From the NCBI GenBank assembly GCA_020073145.1, contig JAIQFS010000006.1, forward strand, positions 1-64,000: a DNA stretch of 64,000 nt. Direction: 5' to 3'. Below are positions 56,398 through 64,000 of this stretch, piece by piece. The stretch is from Terriglobia bacterium (GTDB lineage: Bacteria; Acidobacteriota; Terriglobia; Bryobacterales; Bryobacteraceae). Position numbers and translations under genes: made by a program. Numbering within the stretch: position 1 is the stretch's first letter; each line of letters opens with the position of its first letter. The notes below the pieces were generated by a model. The model made no database searches, was not told the DNA's origin, and worked only from the letters and a program-made list of their open reading frames with translations.

Positions 56398-57087
56398 TCA
56401 CCGGAAGCCCGCGGCTAGACCTCGAATGCGGCGGCGAACCGCGGCGGCCTCGGGCGCATGGCGGGTTTGGTCCAGCAGGCGGGCATAGTTCGCCAAAGCG
56501 CGGATCACCCGGGGATCGCGATCGCCCAAGCTCTTTTCCAGCGGCTCCAACGTCTCCCGGCTCAACCTCTCCGATTCGGAGACTCTGCCCTCACCGCGCA
56601 GGACTTCGGCCAGTTCGTTGCGCGCCACCAGGGCCAACGGGTCGTCCTTGCCGTAGGAGGCTTCGAAGATGGCGTCCGCTCGGCGGTACAGGTCTTCCGC
56701 CCCGCCATCGCGCCCGCGTTCGTGATCGAGCGCCGCCAGGTTCATGAGCCCCCGTGCGGTGTCGGGGTGCTGTTTCCCGAGGGCGGCCTCCCAGATGCCG
56801 ATCGCTTCCCGATAGTCCCGTTCGGCCTCCAGGTAGTGACCTTCGAACCGGTAGCTTTGCGCCAGATTGTTCAGGGTCACGGCAATGAGAGGATCGCCGG
56901 GCGGTACCGCCTGCCGTGCGAGGTCCAGGGCTTGCTGGGCCAGCAATTGCGCGCGGCCCAGCTGATTCTGATGAAGCGCCCCGACCGCCTGATCGTTCGC
57001 TGCAACGGCGGCTTGGCGATCCATGTTCCCCGAGGCACCCGCCATCCCAGCAGCCGTGGTAACCAACAAAGCGAAGACCTTCATCAC
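56398..57087 (-). CDS. Secreted TPR-repeat protein
   Basis: A 229-residue protein with a signal peptide (VFALLVTTAAGMAGASG) and about four tetratricopeptide repeats of the NPHA/Kinesin-light-chain type, e.g. LIAVTLNNLAQSYRFEGHYL and HPDTARGLMNLAALDHERGR. AAGGAGGG precedes the ATG. Such proteins act as protein-interaction scaffolds in the periplasm. It converges with the TolB-like/TPR gene, nine bases between stops, and is divergent from the zincin-like gene at 57195. Confidence 0.82.
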   Translation of the reverse strand: MMKVFALLVTTAAGMAGASGNMDRQAAVAANDQAVGALHQNQLGRAQLLAQQALDLARQAVPPGDPLIAVTLNNLAQSYRFEGHYLEAERDYREAIGIWEAALGKQHPDTARGLMNLAALDHERGRDGGAEDLYRRADAIFEASYGKDDPLALVARNELAEVLRGEGRVSESERLSRETLEPLEKSLGDRDPRVIRALANYARLLDQTRHAPEAAAVRRRIRGLAAGFR

Positions 57088-57194
57088 TACCCTCCTTGCT
57101 CTCCAGGTTGGGGCAGGCGGCCGCCGCCGAAGAAGTATGGAGAGGTTAGCTTACGGTAAAGGCGGCCCCACTCAAACCTGCGTACGATGGAAGA

Positions 57195-58112
57195 ATGCGC
57201 GCTGGCATTCTGGAGGGGGTGGCCCTCGCGGTCTCGTGCTTTTCCACTCACGCTGCGGATTCCAGCAGTAAACCGCACGGTCCGGAGCCGATGATTCGGC
57301 AGTTGAAAGCCGCGGAGCGTTCGGCCGGGTTCCAGCCGACGGGAAATTTCGAACGATCGGACGACCGGGTAGCCGCCTATTACCGCTGCTATTTCACGGG
57401 GAAGCTGGAAATCCCGGAATCCTACGACAGACTGGGGCTGCGGGAGGGCACCAAGGACGGCTGCTCGTTGGATGAGAATCGATACGATGTCTTCTTCTAT
57501 CCGATTGAAGCGGTTTCGAGCGGGGACGTTCCCGTCACTCAGGCACTGGCCGCCGCAACTCCCGAGCGGTTAGCCACCGTGGTCCCGCACGAAGATTTTC
57601 ACGCCCAGGTCCGGAACCTGCCCGGCTCCATCGCGGAGGCCGCCGCCACTCTGGCGGGCTTTCTGACCGGCGCCGTCGTGATGCAGAAGTCCGCTCCCGG
57701 CGAAGCCGAGCTGTTCCTGCGGAAGGCCGAGATCGTGAACCGGTATTACGACCGCCTGCGAGCCGTGTATCGTTCCACGCGGGACAAAGCAGCCGCGCTG
57801 GAAGAGAAACGCCGCCTATTCGCAAGCTTGGAGCGGGAATGCGCGTCGATCCAGCCCGACCCGGTTTCGTTTAACAAATGTGTATCCGCCCCAAACAACG
57901 CGGGCCTGGCCTTCGACCGCACCTACACGAAGTATTATCCGCTGCTTTATCGGGTATTCCTGGCGTGCCGGCAGGATCTGCGATGCACCACCGAGGCCCT
58001 GGTCAACGCGCCGAAAAAGCGTGGGGAAGCGGAGACCGCTCGATACTTCGAAGAGTCTCTCCGGGCTCTGGAAACGCGATTTCCCCGGCCCTCTCTCCCT
58101 CAACTCCGCTGA
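57195..58112 (+). CDS. Putative secreted zincin-type metalloprotein
   Basis: A 305-residue protein with a signal peptide. The segment VVPHEDFHAQVRNLPGSIAE carries an HExxH zinc motif (HEDFH), and the glutamate of SIAEAAATLAG is a candidate third ligand 13-15 residues later, a spacing like that of the predicted aminopeptidase family (Pfam DUF2265). Several cysteines (CRCTTEAL region) suggest disulfides. The rest is mainly helical. It could be an active peptidase or a relic; proof is lacking. It lies upstream of the LiaF-like gene by 95 bases. Confidence 0.6.
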   Translation: MRAGILEGVALAVSCFSTHAADSSSKPHGPEPMIRQLKAAERSAGFQPTGNFERSDDRVAAYYRCYFTGKLEIPESYDRLGLREGTKDGCSLDENRYDVFFYPIEAVSSGDVPVTQALAAATPERLATVVPHEDFHAQVRNLPGSIAEAAATLAGFLTGAVVMQKSAPGEAELFLRKAEIVNRYYDRLRAVYRSTRDKAAALEEKRRLFASLERECASIQPDPVSFNKCVSAPNNAGLAFDRTYTKYYPLLYRVFLACRQDLRCTTEALVNAPKKRGEAETARYFEESLRALETRFPRPSLPQLR

Positions 58113-58207
58113 CGGGGTCGGGCGCCGACCGGACGCTCACCGGCAAAATGGCGGTATTCGCCGATTTTCGGTCGCACCGGTGGCCCGGGGGCTGATACGC
58201 TCCAGGC

Positions 58208-59038
58208 ATGGACTACGACGATCGCTGGCAGCGCATGCAAGACCGCATGGCACGCCAGCAGGAGCGGTTTGCGCGGCGGCAGGAGCGCTGGGACCGCCGG
58301 CAGGAACGCCGGGCCAACCGGCAGCATTACCGGGGCACGCACAGCGCGGCCCACGGGATCGTCGTCAGCGTGGCCGTAATCGCGATCGGCGCTCTGTTCC
58401 TATTGGACAACCTCGGGATTGTACGTTTCCGCGATGTCTGGCGGTTCTGGCCGGTGGTCCTGATCGCGCTGGGAACGGTCCGGCTGGTGGATTCGCACGG
58501 GACGGCGTCGGTGGTTTGGGGCGCCATGCTCGCAGGCATCGGAGGCCTGCTGCTGCTCGACAACCTGAATATCATCTTCTTTGACTGGCGGCTGTTCTGG
58601 CCCGGAGCCCTCATCGCCGTCGGCATCCTGATGCTGCTCCGGACCACGCAGTGGTCTCATCATGGCCCTGCGGGGCCCAGCGGCGCTCCGCCGCCACCCG
58701 GAACCCTGAACCTGTTTACGATGTTCCAGGGCGGCGAGCATCGCGTGGACGCGCAGGATTTTCGAGGCGGCCAGATCAGCGCCATGTTTGGCGGATTTGA
58801 AATCGATCTGCGGGGCGCAAAGATGGCTGACGCACAATCCACTATCGACGTGAGTCTCATGTTCGGGGGAGCGGAGATCCAGATTCCCGACACCTGGATA
58901 GCGGATGTGCGTGGCATGGGGCTGTTCGGAGCTTTCGTCAATGAAACGCGGCCCCCGCGCCCTGAGGCCAACGTCACACCGCCGCGGCTGATCATAACCG
59001 GCTACGCTATGTTTGGGGGCGTCACCGTCACCAACTGA
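58208..59038 (+). CDS. LiaF-like membrane protein with beta-helix (toast-rack) domain
   Basis: A 276-residue protein. The N-terminal 45 residues are highly basic and Gln/Arg-rich (ARQQERFARRQERWDRRQER). Four hydrophobic segments follow (GIVVSVAVIAIGALFLLDNL, WPVVLIALGTVRLV, AMLAGIGGLLLLDNL, LFWPGALIAVGILMLL), then a C-terminal beta domain (FGGFEIDLRGAKMADAQ, MFGGAEIQIPDTW) as in LiaF/VraT. LiaF proteins control a cell-envelope-stress histidine kinase, and the gene is followed 16 bases later by a LytS-type kinase gene, implying a joint sensor. Confidence 0.85.
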   Translation: MDYDDRWQRMQDRMARQQERFARRQERWDRRQERRANRQHYRGTHSAAHGIVVSVAVIAIGALFLLDNLGIVRFRDVWRFWPVVLIALGTVRLVDSHGTASVVWGAMLAGIGGLLLLDNLNIIFFDWRLFWPGALIAVGILMLLRTTQWSHHGPAGPSGAPPPPGTLNLFTMFQGGEHRVDAQDFRGGQISAMFGGFEIDLRGAKMADAQSTIDVSLMFGGAEIQIPDTWIADVRGMGLFGAFVNETRPPRPEANVTPPRLIITGYAMFGGVTVTN

Positions 59039-59054
59039 CGCGATCGGGCCGTCC

Positions 59055-60068
59055 ATGCATCCCATTCTGATCAGCCGGACCCGGCTGGCATTCTATCTGC
59101 TGGCCTGGGTTCCCCTCGCCGCGGCCTGCACCCTTTTGCTATCGGGCGCCGGACGATTGCCGTGGACCCAAGGCGCCCTGACGGCGGCCGGCTTGGCCCT
59201 GTTCTACGCCCTGGTCTGCCTATCGCCCTGGTATTCCGGCCGGTATCTTCCGTTCCGGCCGTCGGCCCTCGCGAGCCTTCTGCTCCACCACACGGCCGCC
59301 GCGGTGGTGGCGGCCGCGCTCCTGCTGGGAGTGGCCCGGCTGGCGGCGGTGCCCGCATCCCAACAAGCGTTTCTGTTCGGCGCCGGCGTATTGCTCTACC
59401 TGTTAGCGGTGGCGCTGCACTATGTTCTGTTTTCGTTTCAGAGCTCGCGCGAGGCCGAAACGCGCATGCAGGAGGCGCGCGTGCTGGCGCGCGAGGCCGA
59501 ACTGAAGGCTCTCAAAGCCCAGATTAATCCGCATTTTCTATTCAACAGCCTCAACTCCATCAGCGCTCTGGCCACTGTGGATGGCGCGCGCGCCCGCGAA
59601 ATGTGCCTGCTGCTTTCGGACTTTCTGCGTTCCACGTTGGCCCTGGCCGAGGAAGAGATCATTCCCATCGGACGAGAGATTGCGCTGGCTCACGCATACC
59701 TGGAAGTGGAGCGGGTGCGCTTTGGCGAGCGGCTGCGGGTGGCGCAAACGATGGGACCCGGCTGCGGCGATTGCACCGTCCCCTCGCTGATCCTTCAGCC
59801 GCTCGTGGAAAATGCGGTAAAGCACGGGATCGCCGGGCTCTTGGATGGCGGCGAAATCCGCCTCGATGCCTTGTGCGGTAACGGCATGCTCCGCATCACC
59901 GTGGAGAATGATTTCGATACCGATGCCGGTTCGGCGGCTCGCACCGGGCTCGGCCTCGCCAATGTGCGCAATCGTCTGAAAACCTATTACCAGAACCGCG
60001 CCCGCCTCACCACCGAAGTTCGCGAGCATCGGTTCTGCGTCGATCTGGAGCTGCCATGCGTTTCGTAG
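59055..60068 (+). CDS. LytS-type sensor histidine kinase
   Basis: A 337-residue kinase with four N-terminal membrane helices (about 10-130) and no extracellular domain. The His_kinase module has ELKALKAQINPHFLFNSLNS with the phosphorylated histidine at 160, followed by an ATPase domain with LVENAVKHGIAGLLDGG and TGLGLANVRNRL. LytS-type kinases normally pair with a LytTR response regulator, which here is the C-terminal part of the next gene, overlapping by 13 bases. The LiaF-like protein encoded just upstream probably modulates it. Confidence 0.93.
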   Translation: MHPILISRTRLAFYLLAWVPLAAACTLLLSGAGRLPWTQGALTAAGLALFYALVCLSPWYSGRYLPFRPSALASLLLHHTAAAVVAAALLLGVARLAAVPASQQAFLFGAGVLLYLLAVALHYVLFSFQSSREAETRMQEARVLAREAELKALKAQINPHFLFNSLNSISALATVDGARAREMCLLLSDFLRSTLALAEEEIIPIGREIALAHAYLEVERVRFGERLRVAQTMGPGCGDCTVPSLILQPLVENAVKHGIAGLLDGGEIRLDALCGNGMLRITVENDFDTDAGSAARTGLGLANVRNRLKTYYQNRARLTTEVREHRFCVDLELPCVS

Positions 60069-61696
60069 CGGGAGATGCGATTGCGCAATACCGGGTGGTC
60101 GCCGCCTTGGGCGCGGGCGGCATGGGCCAGGTATATCTGGCGCTGGACACCCGTCTGGACCGCCAGGTCGCTGTCAAGGTGCTCTCCGAGGAACTGGCCG
60201 GCGACACCTCCGCCTTGCAGCGCTTCCTGCTGGAGGCCCGGCTGGCGTCTGCGCTCAATCATCCCAACATCACCCACATCTATGAAATCGGCGAAACCGC
60301 GGGCGCCCCCTTCCTGGTGATGGAATACGTGGAAGGCCAGCCCCTGAGCCAACGGCTGGAGCAGGGCGCGCTGCCGGCCGAGGAAGCCTGTGGCATCGCG
60401 GCGCAAGTGGCGGATGCGCTCGATGCCGCCCACACCAAGCGCATTGTGCATCGTGACATCAAGCCGGCCAACATCATGGTGGGCGCACGCGGACACGTCA
60501 AAGTGCTGGATTTCGGTCTGGCCAAACTGCAAGCGAAGCTGCGGCCGTCGGAAGAGACGCAGTTTCTGACGCGTGAGGGAGTGGTGCTGGGGACCGTGAA
60601 CTATATGAGCCCCGAGCAAGCCATGGGCCGCGAAGTCGGCCCCACCGGGGATCTCTTCAGCCTGGGCGCCGTACTCTACGAGATGTGCACCGGGCGCGTC
60701 CCGTTTGCCGGCGGCACGGTCCAGGAGACGCTCGCACGGCTGCTCCACGGCACGCCCGAAGCCATGGCCCGATTCCAGTACTACGTGCCGGAGGCCCTCG
60801 ACCGGATCGTGCGCAAGTGCCTGCAGAGGGACCCGGACCAGCGGTATCAGTCGGCGCGGGAAATCGCCATCGACCTGCGCGCCATGCAGGACCCGCCGCG
60901 TCCCGCACCCTCGCTCGATGAAAATCGCCAACGCCCGCCGGCCCACGGCCGGCGGATTACCGCGGCGATCGTGGACGATGAGGAACTCGCCCGCCACCTT
61001 CTGCGCGAGTATCTGCAAAGCATCCCGGACATCGACATTGTGGCCGAGTGCGCCAACGGCTTCGAAGCCGTGAAGGCCATTGCGGAGCGGAAACCGGACC
61101 TGGTGCTTCTCGACGTGCAGATGCCCAAGCTGGACGGCTTCGAAGTGCTGGAGCTGATTGGCCGGGACGTGGCCGTGATTTTCACTACCGCGTATGACAC
61201 CTACGCCATGCGCGCCTTCGACGCCAACGCGGTGGATTACCTGCTCAAGCCGTTCCGCCTGGAACGCTTCCAGACCGCGGTAGAGCGCGCCCGCCAGCGC
61301 ATCGGCACGCCGGCGCCGCCGCCCGAGGACCTGGCTGCCGCCGCCCGAGGACCGGAACAGTACGCGGCGCGCCTGGTGGTGAAAGACGGAACCAAAGTCC
61401 ACGTGATCCCGGTCGAGCGCCTGGACTATGCCGAATCGCAAGACGATTACGTCGCGCTGCACAGCGAAGGCAAGAGCCACCTCAAACAGCAAACCATTTC
61501 CAGTCTGGAAGGGGCACTCGACCCGCGGCTGTTCGTGCGGATTCACCGTTCCTATCTGGTGAACCTGGCACGTGTGGCGCGGATCGAACCTTACGGGAAA
61601 GACAGCCGGGTGGCGGTGCTGGCCGATGGCACCCAGCTTCCGGTCAGTCGAGCGGGCTACGACCGCCTGAAGGCGCTGCTCGACGAGCGTACCTAG
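60056..61696 (+). CDS. Ser/Thr protein kinase fused to a LytTR response regulator
   Basis: A 546-residue protein joining three domains. Residues about 10-275 are a complete bacterial Ser/Thr kinase: glycine loop LGAGGMGQVYLALD, Lys41 in VAVKVL, HRDIKPAN at 132-139, DFG at 152-154 and GTVNYMSPEQA. Residues about 301-418 are a receiver domain with the acidic pair at 307-308, phosphoacceptor Asp353 in LLLDVQMPKLDG and Lys398 in YLLKPF. Residues about 437-540 are a LytTR DNA-binding domain (VIPVERLDYAESQDDYVALH, FVRIHRSYLVNLARVARIEP). The linker 281-300 is Pro/Arg-rich and no membrane helix is present. The open frame is continuous, with no stop or frameshift between parts. It would receive phosphate from LytS and also from its own kinase, coupling both systems to transcription. 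Confidence 0.95.
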   Translation: MRFVAGDAIAQYRVVAALGAGGMGQVYLALDTRLDRQVAVKVLSEELAGDTSALQRFLLEARLASALNHPNITHIYEIGETAGAPFLVMEYVEGQPLSQRLEQGALPAEEACGIAAQVADALDAAHTKRIVHRDIKPANIMVGARGHVKVLDFGLAKLQAKLRPSEETQFLTREGVVLGTVNYMSPEQAMGREVGPTGDLFSLGAVLYEMCTGRVPFAGGTVQETLARLLHGTPEAMARFQYYVPEALDRIVRKCLQRDPDQRYQSAREIAIDLRAMQDPPRPAPSLDENRQRPPAHGRRITAAIVDDEELARHLLREYLQSIPDIDIVAECANGFEAVKAIAERKPDLVLLDVQMPKLDGFEVLELIGRDVAVIFTTAYDTYAMRAFDANAVDYLLKPFRLERFQTAVERARQRIGTPAPPPEDLAAAARGPEQYAARLVVKDGTKVHVIPVERLDYAESQDDYVALHSEGKSHLKQQTISSLEGALDPRLFVRIHRSYLVNLARVARIEPYGKDSRVAVLADGTQLPVSRAGYDRLKALLDERT

Positions 61697-61780
61697 GAGC
61701 GCATCCGTGCGTGAGCGGCGACGCCGCCCGCCCAGGCGCCGTCTGCTAGTCTCAGTAGTGACTGCTGGGGGGCAGCACTA

Positions 61781-62236
61781 GTGGAAACCCCGGTCCCTCA
61801 ACTCATCACCATCCTTTCGGCATCCATCGCGCCAGTGATCGTGATCTCGGGCGTCGGTCTGCTGCTGCTGAGCATGACCAACCGTTACAGCCGCGTCATC
61901 GACCGCGCCCGGGAGCTGACCCGGGACCTGGAGGGAGCCGGCGAGACGCCGCGCCGCAATCTGATCGTGGAGGAACTGCGAATTCTGTACCGGCGCGCCC
62001 GAATTCTGCGCCTCGCCATCATCCTGAGTTCGGTGAGCATTCTGTTTGTCGGCGTCACCGTATTTTCGCTATTCGCGGGGCAAGTGCTCGGAGTGCGAGC
62101 CGACACGGTCTCGGTGCCATGCTTCGCCTTTTGCCTGATCGCCCTGATCGGCTCGCTCTATTTCTTCATCCGCGACGTCGGGATTTCGCTCACGGCGCTC
62201 GAACTGGAAATTGCTCACTACGTAAAACAAAACTGA
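61781..62236 (+). CDS. DUF2721 family membrane protein
   Basis: A 151-residue protein with three membrane helices (about 10-32, 78-100, 112-130) separated by a cytoplasmic Arg-rich loop (NRYSRVIDRARELTRDLEG). The pattern matches DUF2721, of unknown function. It starts at a GTG. It lies 84 bases after the kinase-regulator gene and may be separately transcribed; a small TGCTG/CAGCA hairpin lies just before it. Confidence 0.85.
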   Translation: METPVPQLITILSASIAPVIVISGVGLLLLSMTNRYSRVIDRARELTRDLEGAGETPRRNLIVEELRILYRRARILRLAIILSSVSILFVGVTVFSLFAGQVLGVRADTVSVPCFAFCLIALIGSLYFFIRDVGISLTALELEIAHYVKQN

Positions 62237-62268
62237 CCCCACCGCCGGCCATCGGGTAGAATCAAAGG

Positions 62269-62706
62269 GTGCCCTACCCTGAACAGTTCATTGCTCCCAT
62301 GCGGGCGGACCTCACCCGATTTGGAGTCGAAGAGGCCCGGACTCCGGCCGAGGTGGACCGGCTCCTGGGACCGGACAGCGGCACTGTCCTGATGGTGGTG
62401 AACTCCATCTGCGGGTGCGCCGCGGGAAGGGCACGGCCCGCCATTGGGATGGCCTTGCAGCATTCGGTTCGGCCCTCGAAGGTGGCGACCGTGTTCGCCG
62501 GCGGAGACGGAGCGGCCGTAGCCCATCTGCGCGCCCTGCTGTCCGCTTATCCGCCGTCCTCGCCCTCGATGGCCCTTTTCCAGAACGGCAAGCCCGTCCA
62601 CATGTTGCACCGCAGCGACATCGAGCGGCGCGAACCGGCGGAGATTGCGGAATTGTTGAGGGGCGCCTTCGACCGCTACTGCGCCGCGAACGCATCGGCG
62701 CAGTGA
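62269..62706 (+). CDS. BrxA/BrxB-family bacilliredoxin
   Basis: A 145-residue thioredoxin-like protein with the CGC active site in VVNSICGCAAGRARPAIG and the typical FQNGKPVHMLHRSDIE. The start is a GTG. Bacilliredoxins remove bacillithiol from oxidised proteins in Bacillus; many acidobacteria encode homologues without a proven thiol partner. It precedes a STAS gene by 66 bases with a palindrome between. Confidence 0.92.
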   Translation: MPYPEQFIAPMRADLTRFGVEEARTPAEVDRLLGPDSGTVLMVVNSICGCAAGRARPAIGMALQHSVRPSKVATVFAGGDGAAVAHLRALLSAYPPSSPSMALFQNGKPVHMLHRSDIERREPAEIAELLRGAFDRYCAANASAQ

Positions 62707-62719
62707 CTCGCGACCCGTC

Positions 62720-62740
62720 CCGTTACCGCATCTGTAACGG
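62720..62740. promoter_or_regulatory. 7-base-arm palindrome upstream of the STAS gene
   Basis: CCGTTAC (62720-62726) and GTAACGG (62734-62740) are exact complements around CGCATCT, 33 bases before the ATG at 62773. It could be an operator or a 3' structure of the bacilliredoxin message. No T-run follows. Confidence 0.4.
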
Positions 62741-62772
62741 AACTGAAACCTCCGTTTGCTAGACTCTCGCAA

Positions 62773-63129
62773 ATGGACCCCCTCGAAATCCGCAGTGACG
62801 AGAGTTTAAGCGGCTCCCGCACGTTGTTCTTGAAAGGCCCTGTGACCCTCGGGAACATCTTTGAATTCCAGGACCTCGTCCGCCAGGTGCAGGCCAAGTC
62901 CTTGATCATCGTGCTCGATGAAGTTTCGTACATGGATTCGGCGGGGCTCGGAGCCATCCTGGGCGCCTATGCCTCGTGCCAGCGCCATGGGCGCCAGTTC
63001 GGCCTGGCAAACGTTTCGCCGCGGGTCCGTACCGTCCTCCAAGTCGCCGAGGTCGATACGCTCATTCCCTGGTATGACACCTTCGAGGCAGCCAGATTGC
63101 ACCTCGCCTCCCAGGCGGAGAGCGCGTAG
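62773..63129 (+). CDS. STAS-domain protein (anti-sigma factor antagonist type)
   Basis: A 118-residue single-domain protein with the family phosphoserine region DEVSYMDSAGLGAILGAYAS and the flanking strands SRTLFLKGPVTLGNIFEFQD. The DSAG serine is the residue normally phosphorylated by an anti-sigma kinase. The partner kinase is not in the window. It may act in partner switching or as a modulator of a general stress pathway. Confidence 0.9.
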   Translation: MDPLEIRSDESLSGSRTLFLKGPVTLGNIFEFQDLVRQVQAKSLIIVLDEVSYMDSAGLGAILGAYASCQRHGRQFGLANVSPRVRTVLQVAEVDTLIPWYDTFEAARLHLASQAESA

Positions 63130-63233
63130 TGGTGTGCGAGGCTGCGCAGGCTTACCAGGAGTGTCAGGGAAGAATGACCCTTCGGCGTGCTTTGGTGGTT
63201 TGATAAGTTCATTGGTTTCAGAGACGAACGCAG

Positions 63234-63575
63234 ATGGTTATGGGATTGCTCAAGGTAGGCCGAGGCCTTATGCAAGCATCTGCGGAATTCCTGGACTGCA
63301 ACAACCTGGCGCCTGGTTCGTTCGTGGACGTGGAGACCAAGAGCCGCCGCTACCATATCGAATGCCTGGGCGGGAATTCGGTCCGCATCTCCGGTCATCC
63401 GCAGTATTGCCCGCTTCCCGTGTTCGCCCACTTGGAAGGCTCGATCAATGGCGACGGCCTGCTCGACACCGGCCTCATTGAGCGCGGCATGCGTTTGTTG
63501 TTTGTCGTAGAGGACCGAGTCCCGGTCACCACTTCGAAAATCCTGCACGTGCACTGCGAATCCAGGCGGGATTAA
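63234..63575 (+). CDS. Small soluble hypothetical protein
   Basis: A 113-residue protein with segments FVDVETKSRRYHIECLGGNS and VRISGHPQYCPLPVFAHLEG, which recur in small acidobacterial proteins by recollection. It contains no signal peptide or membrane helix. Several Cys/His residues (CNN, HIEC, GHPQYC) could bind a metal, but this is only a possibility. In-frame ATGs at 63240 and 63270 are alternative starts. It follows STAS by 105 bases. Confidence 0.6.
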   Translation: MVMGLLKVGRGLMQASAEFLDCNNLAPGSFVDVETKSRRYHIECLGGNSVRISGHPQYCPLPVFAHLEGSINGDGLLDTGLIERGMRLLFVVEDRVPVTTSKILHVHCESRRD

Positions 63576-63759
63576 TCAGGCCGTCCAATCGACAGCAACT
63601 TCCAGGCCGCCACCGCTCAGAGTCTTGCGAGTTTGACCCTTAACGAAAGACCACTCCTATGAATTCCCCGAATTCCGGGTTGTGCGAAAGTGAACTTCCA
63701 GACCGGTCAAGATTCCGAGAGGGAGAGTTTCGGGGGACGGAGCTCCGACGCGCGCCCGG

Positions 63760-64000
63760 TCAGCGTTTCTCACGCCACGGCGCCGTGAAGATGTTGAATT
63801 CATACGGCGTCTTGGCGTCTTTGTCCGAGGCGAAGACGATGGTCTTGCCGTCGGGGGAGAACTCGGGGAAGGCGGTGAAGCCGCCGAATTTCGTCACTTG
63901 CTCCAGGCCAGTGCCGTCTACGTTGATGAGATACAGCTCGAATTTGCGGCTGTCGCATTCGTGCTTGTTGGAGGCGAACAGAATCCGCTTGCCATCCGGC
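63760..64000 (-). CDS. C-terminal end of a TolB-like/PD40 beta-propeller protein (partial)
   Basis: The minus-strand frame is open at the window end and stops at 63760-63762. It reads PDGKRILFASNKHECDSRKF, then LYLINVDGTGLEQVT, then FTAFPEFSPDGKTIVFASDK and NIFTAPW, two blades of the WD40-like PD40 repeat. Such propellers are periplasmic sensor or scaffold domains, often C-terminal to other modules. The N-terminal part lies outside the window. The stretch 63576-63759 before it shows nothing recognisable. Confidence 0.9.
   Translation of the reverse strand, partial: PDGKRILFASNKHECDSRKFELYLINVDGTGLEQVTKFGGFTAFPEFSPDGKTIVFASDKDAKTPYEFNIFTAPWREKR

Overview
The window is high-GC, densely coded DNA that reads as a chromosome segment of an acidobacterium, probably of the Bryobacterales/Solibacter group. 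This is inferred from families typical of that lineage: a TIGR03435 domain fused to an M56 (BlaR1-type) peptidase, a PadR-regulated duplicated ABC permease (ADOP, TIGR03434), a TIGR02999-type sigma factor next to a Ser/Thr kinase-TPR protein, and DUF6152 proteins. No rRNA, tRNA, CRISPR array or intact insertion sequence was seen; two gene remnants (a kinase N-lobe and a transposase N-terminus) and a probable Uma2 fragment were.

Layout. 0-12 kb: a blaI/M56-TIGR03435 signalling pair with tandem operators, small hypothetical genes, a TetR regulator divergent from an SRPBCC protein, DUF1761, DinB, an ATP-dependent DNA ligase, a secreted hydrolase, a VOC protein, a secreted unknown and a PhzF protein. 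11.8-19.5 kb (minus strand): unknown protein, kinase-TPR and its sigma factor, an FGE-like protein overlapping RNase R, and an antitoxin/PIN toxin pair. 19.6-31.7 kb: a cytochrome c/copper-monooxygenase-like protein, ADOP with PadR, a transposase remnant, a glycosyltransferase and an MFS exporter, cupin and secreted proteins, then a five-gene minus-strand operon of secreted acidobacterial proteins with a small cytochrome c, in which one protein is a fusion of two families that also occur there as separate genes.

31.8-43.9 kb: housekeeping genes deoB-tpiA, a KdpD/KdpE-like two-component pair, glnE-MOSC-glnA (glutamine synthetase and its adenylyltransferase), a Phd/VapC-type toxin-antitoxin pair, a DHA2 MFS exporter and a YkgJ protein. 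43.9-49.9 kb: ATP synthase genes in the order b-b-delta-alpha-gamma-beta-epsilon without subunits a and c. 50.0-53.3 kb: three YCII (DGPF) genes and a DoxX-like gene followed by a sigma factor of the ECF42 type, with a matching promoter-like motif upstream of the first gene.

53.4-64 kb is rich in signalling: a TolB-like/TPR protein, a secreted TPR protein, a putative zincin, then a compact run encoding a LiaF-like membrane protein, a LytS-type histidine kinase and a single polypeptide that joins a Ser/Thr protein kinase, a response-regulator receiver and a LytTR DNA-binding domain. After it come DUF2721, a bacilliredoxin, a STAS protein, a small conserved unknown and the end of a TolB-like propeller protein. 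The kinase-receiver-LytTR fusion with its partner histidine kinase is the most unusual arrangement seen here.
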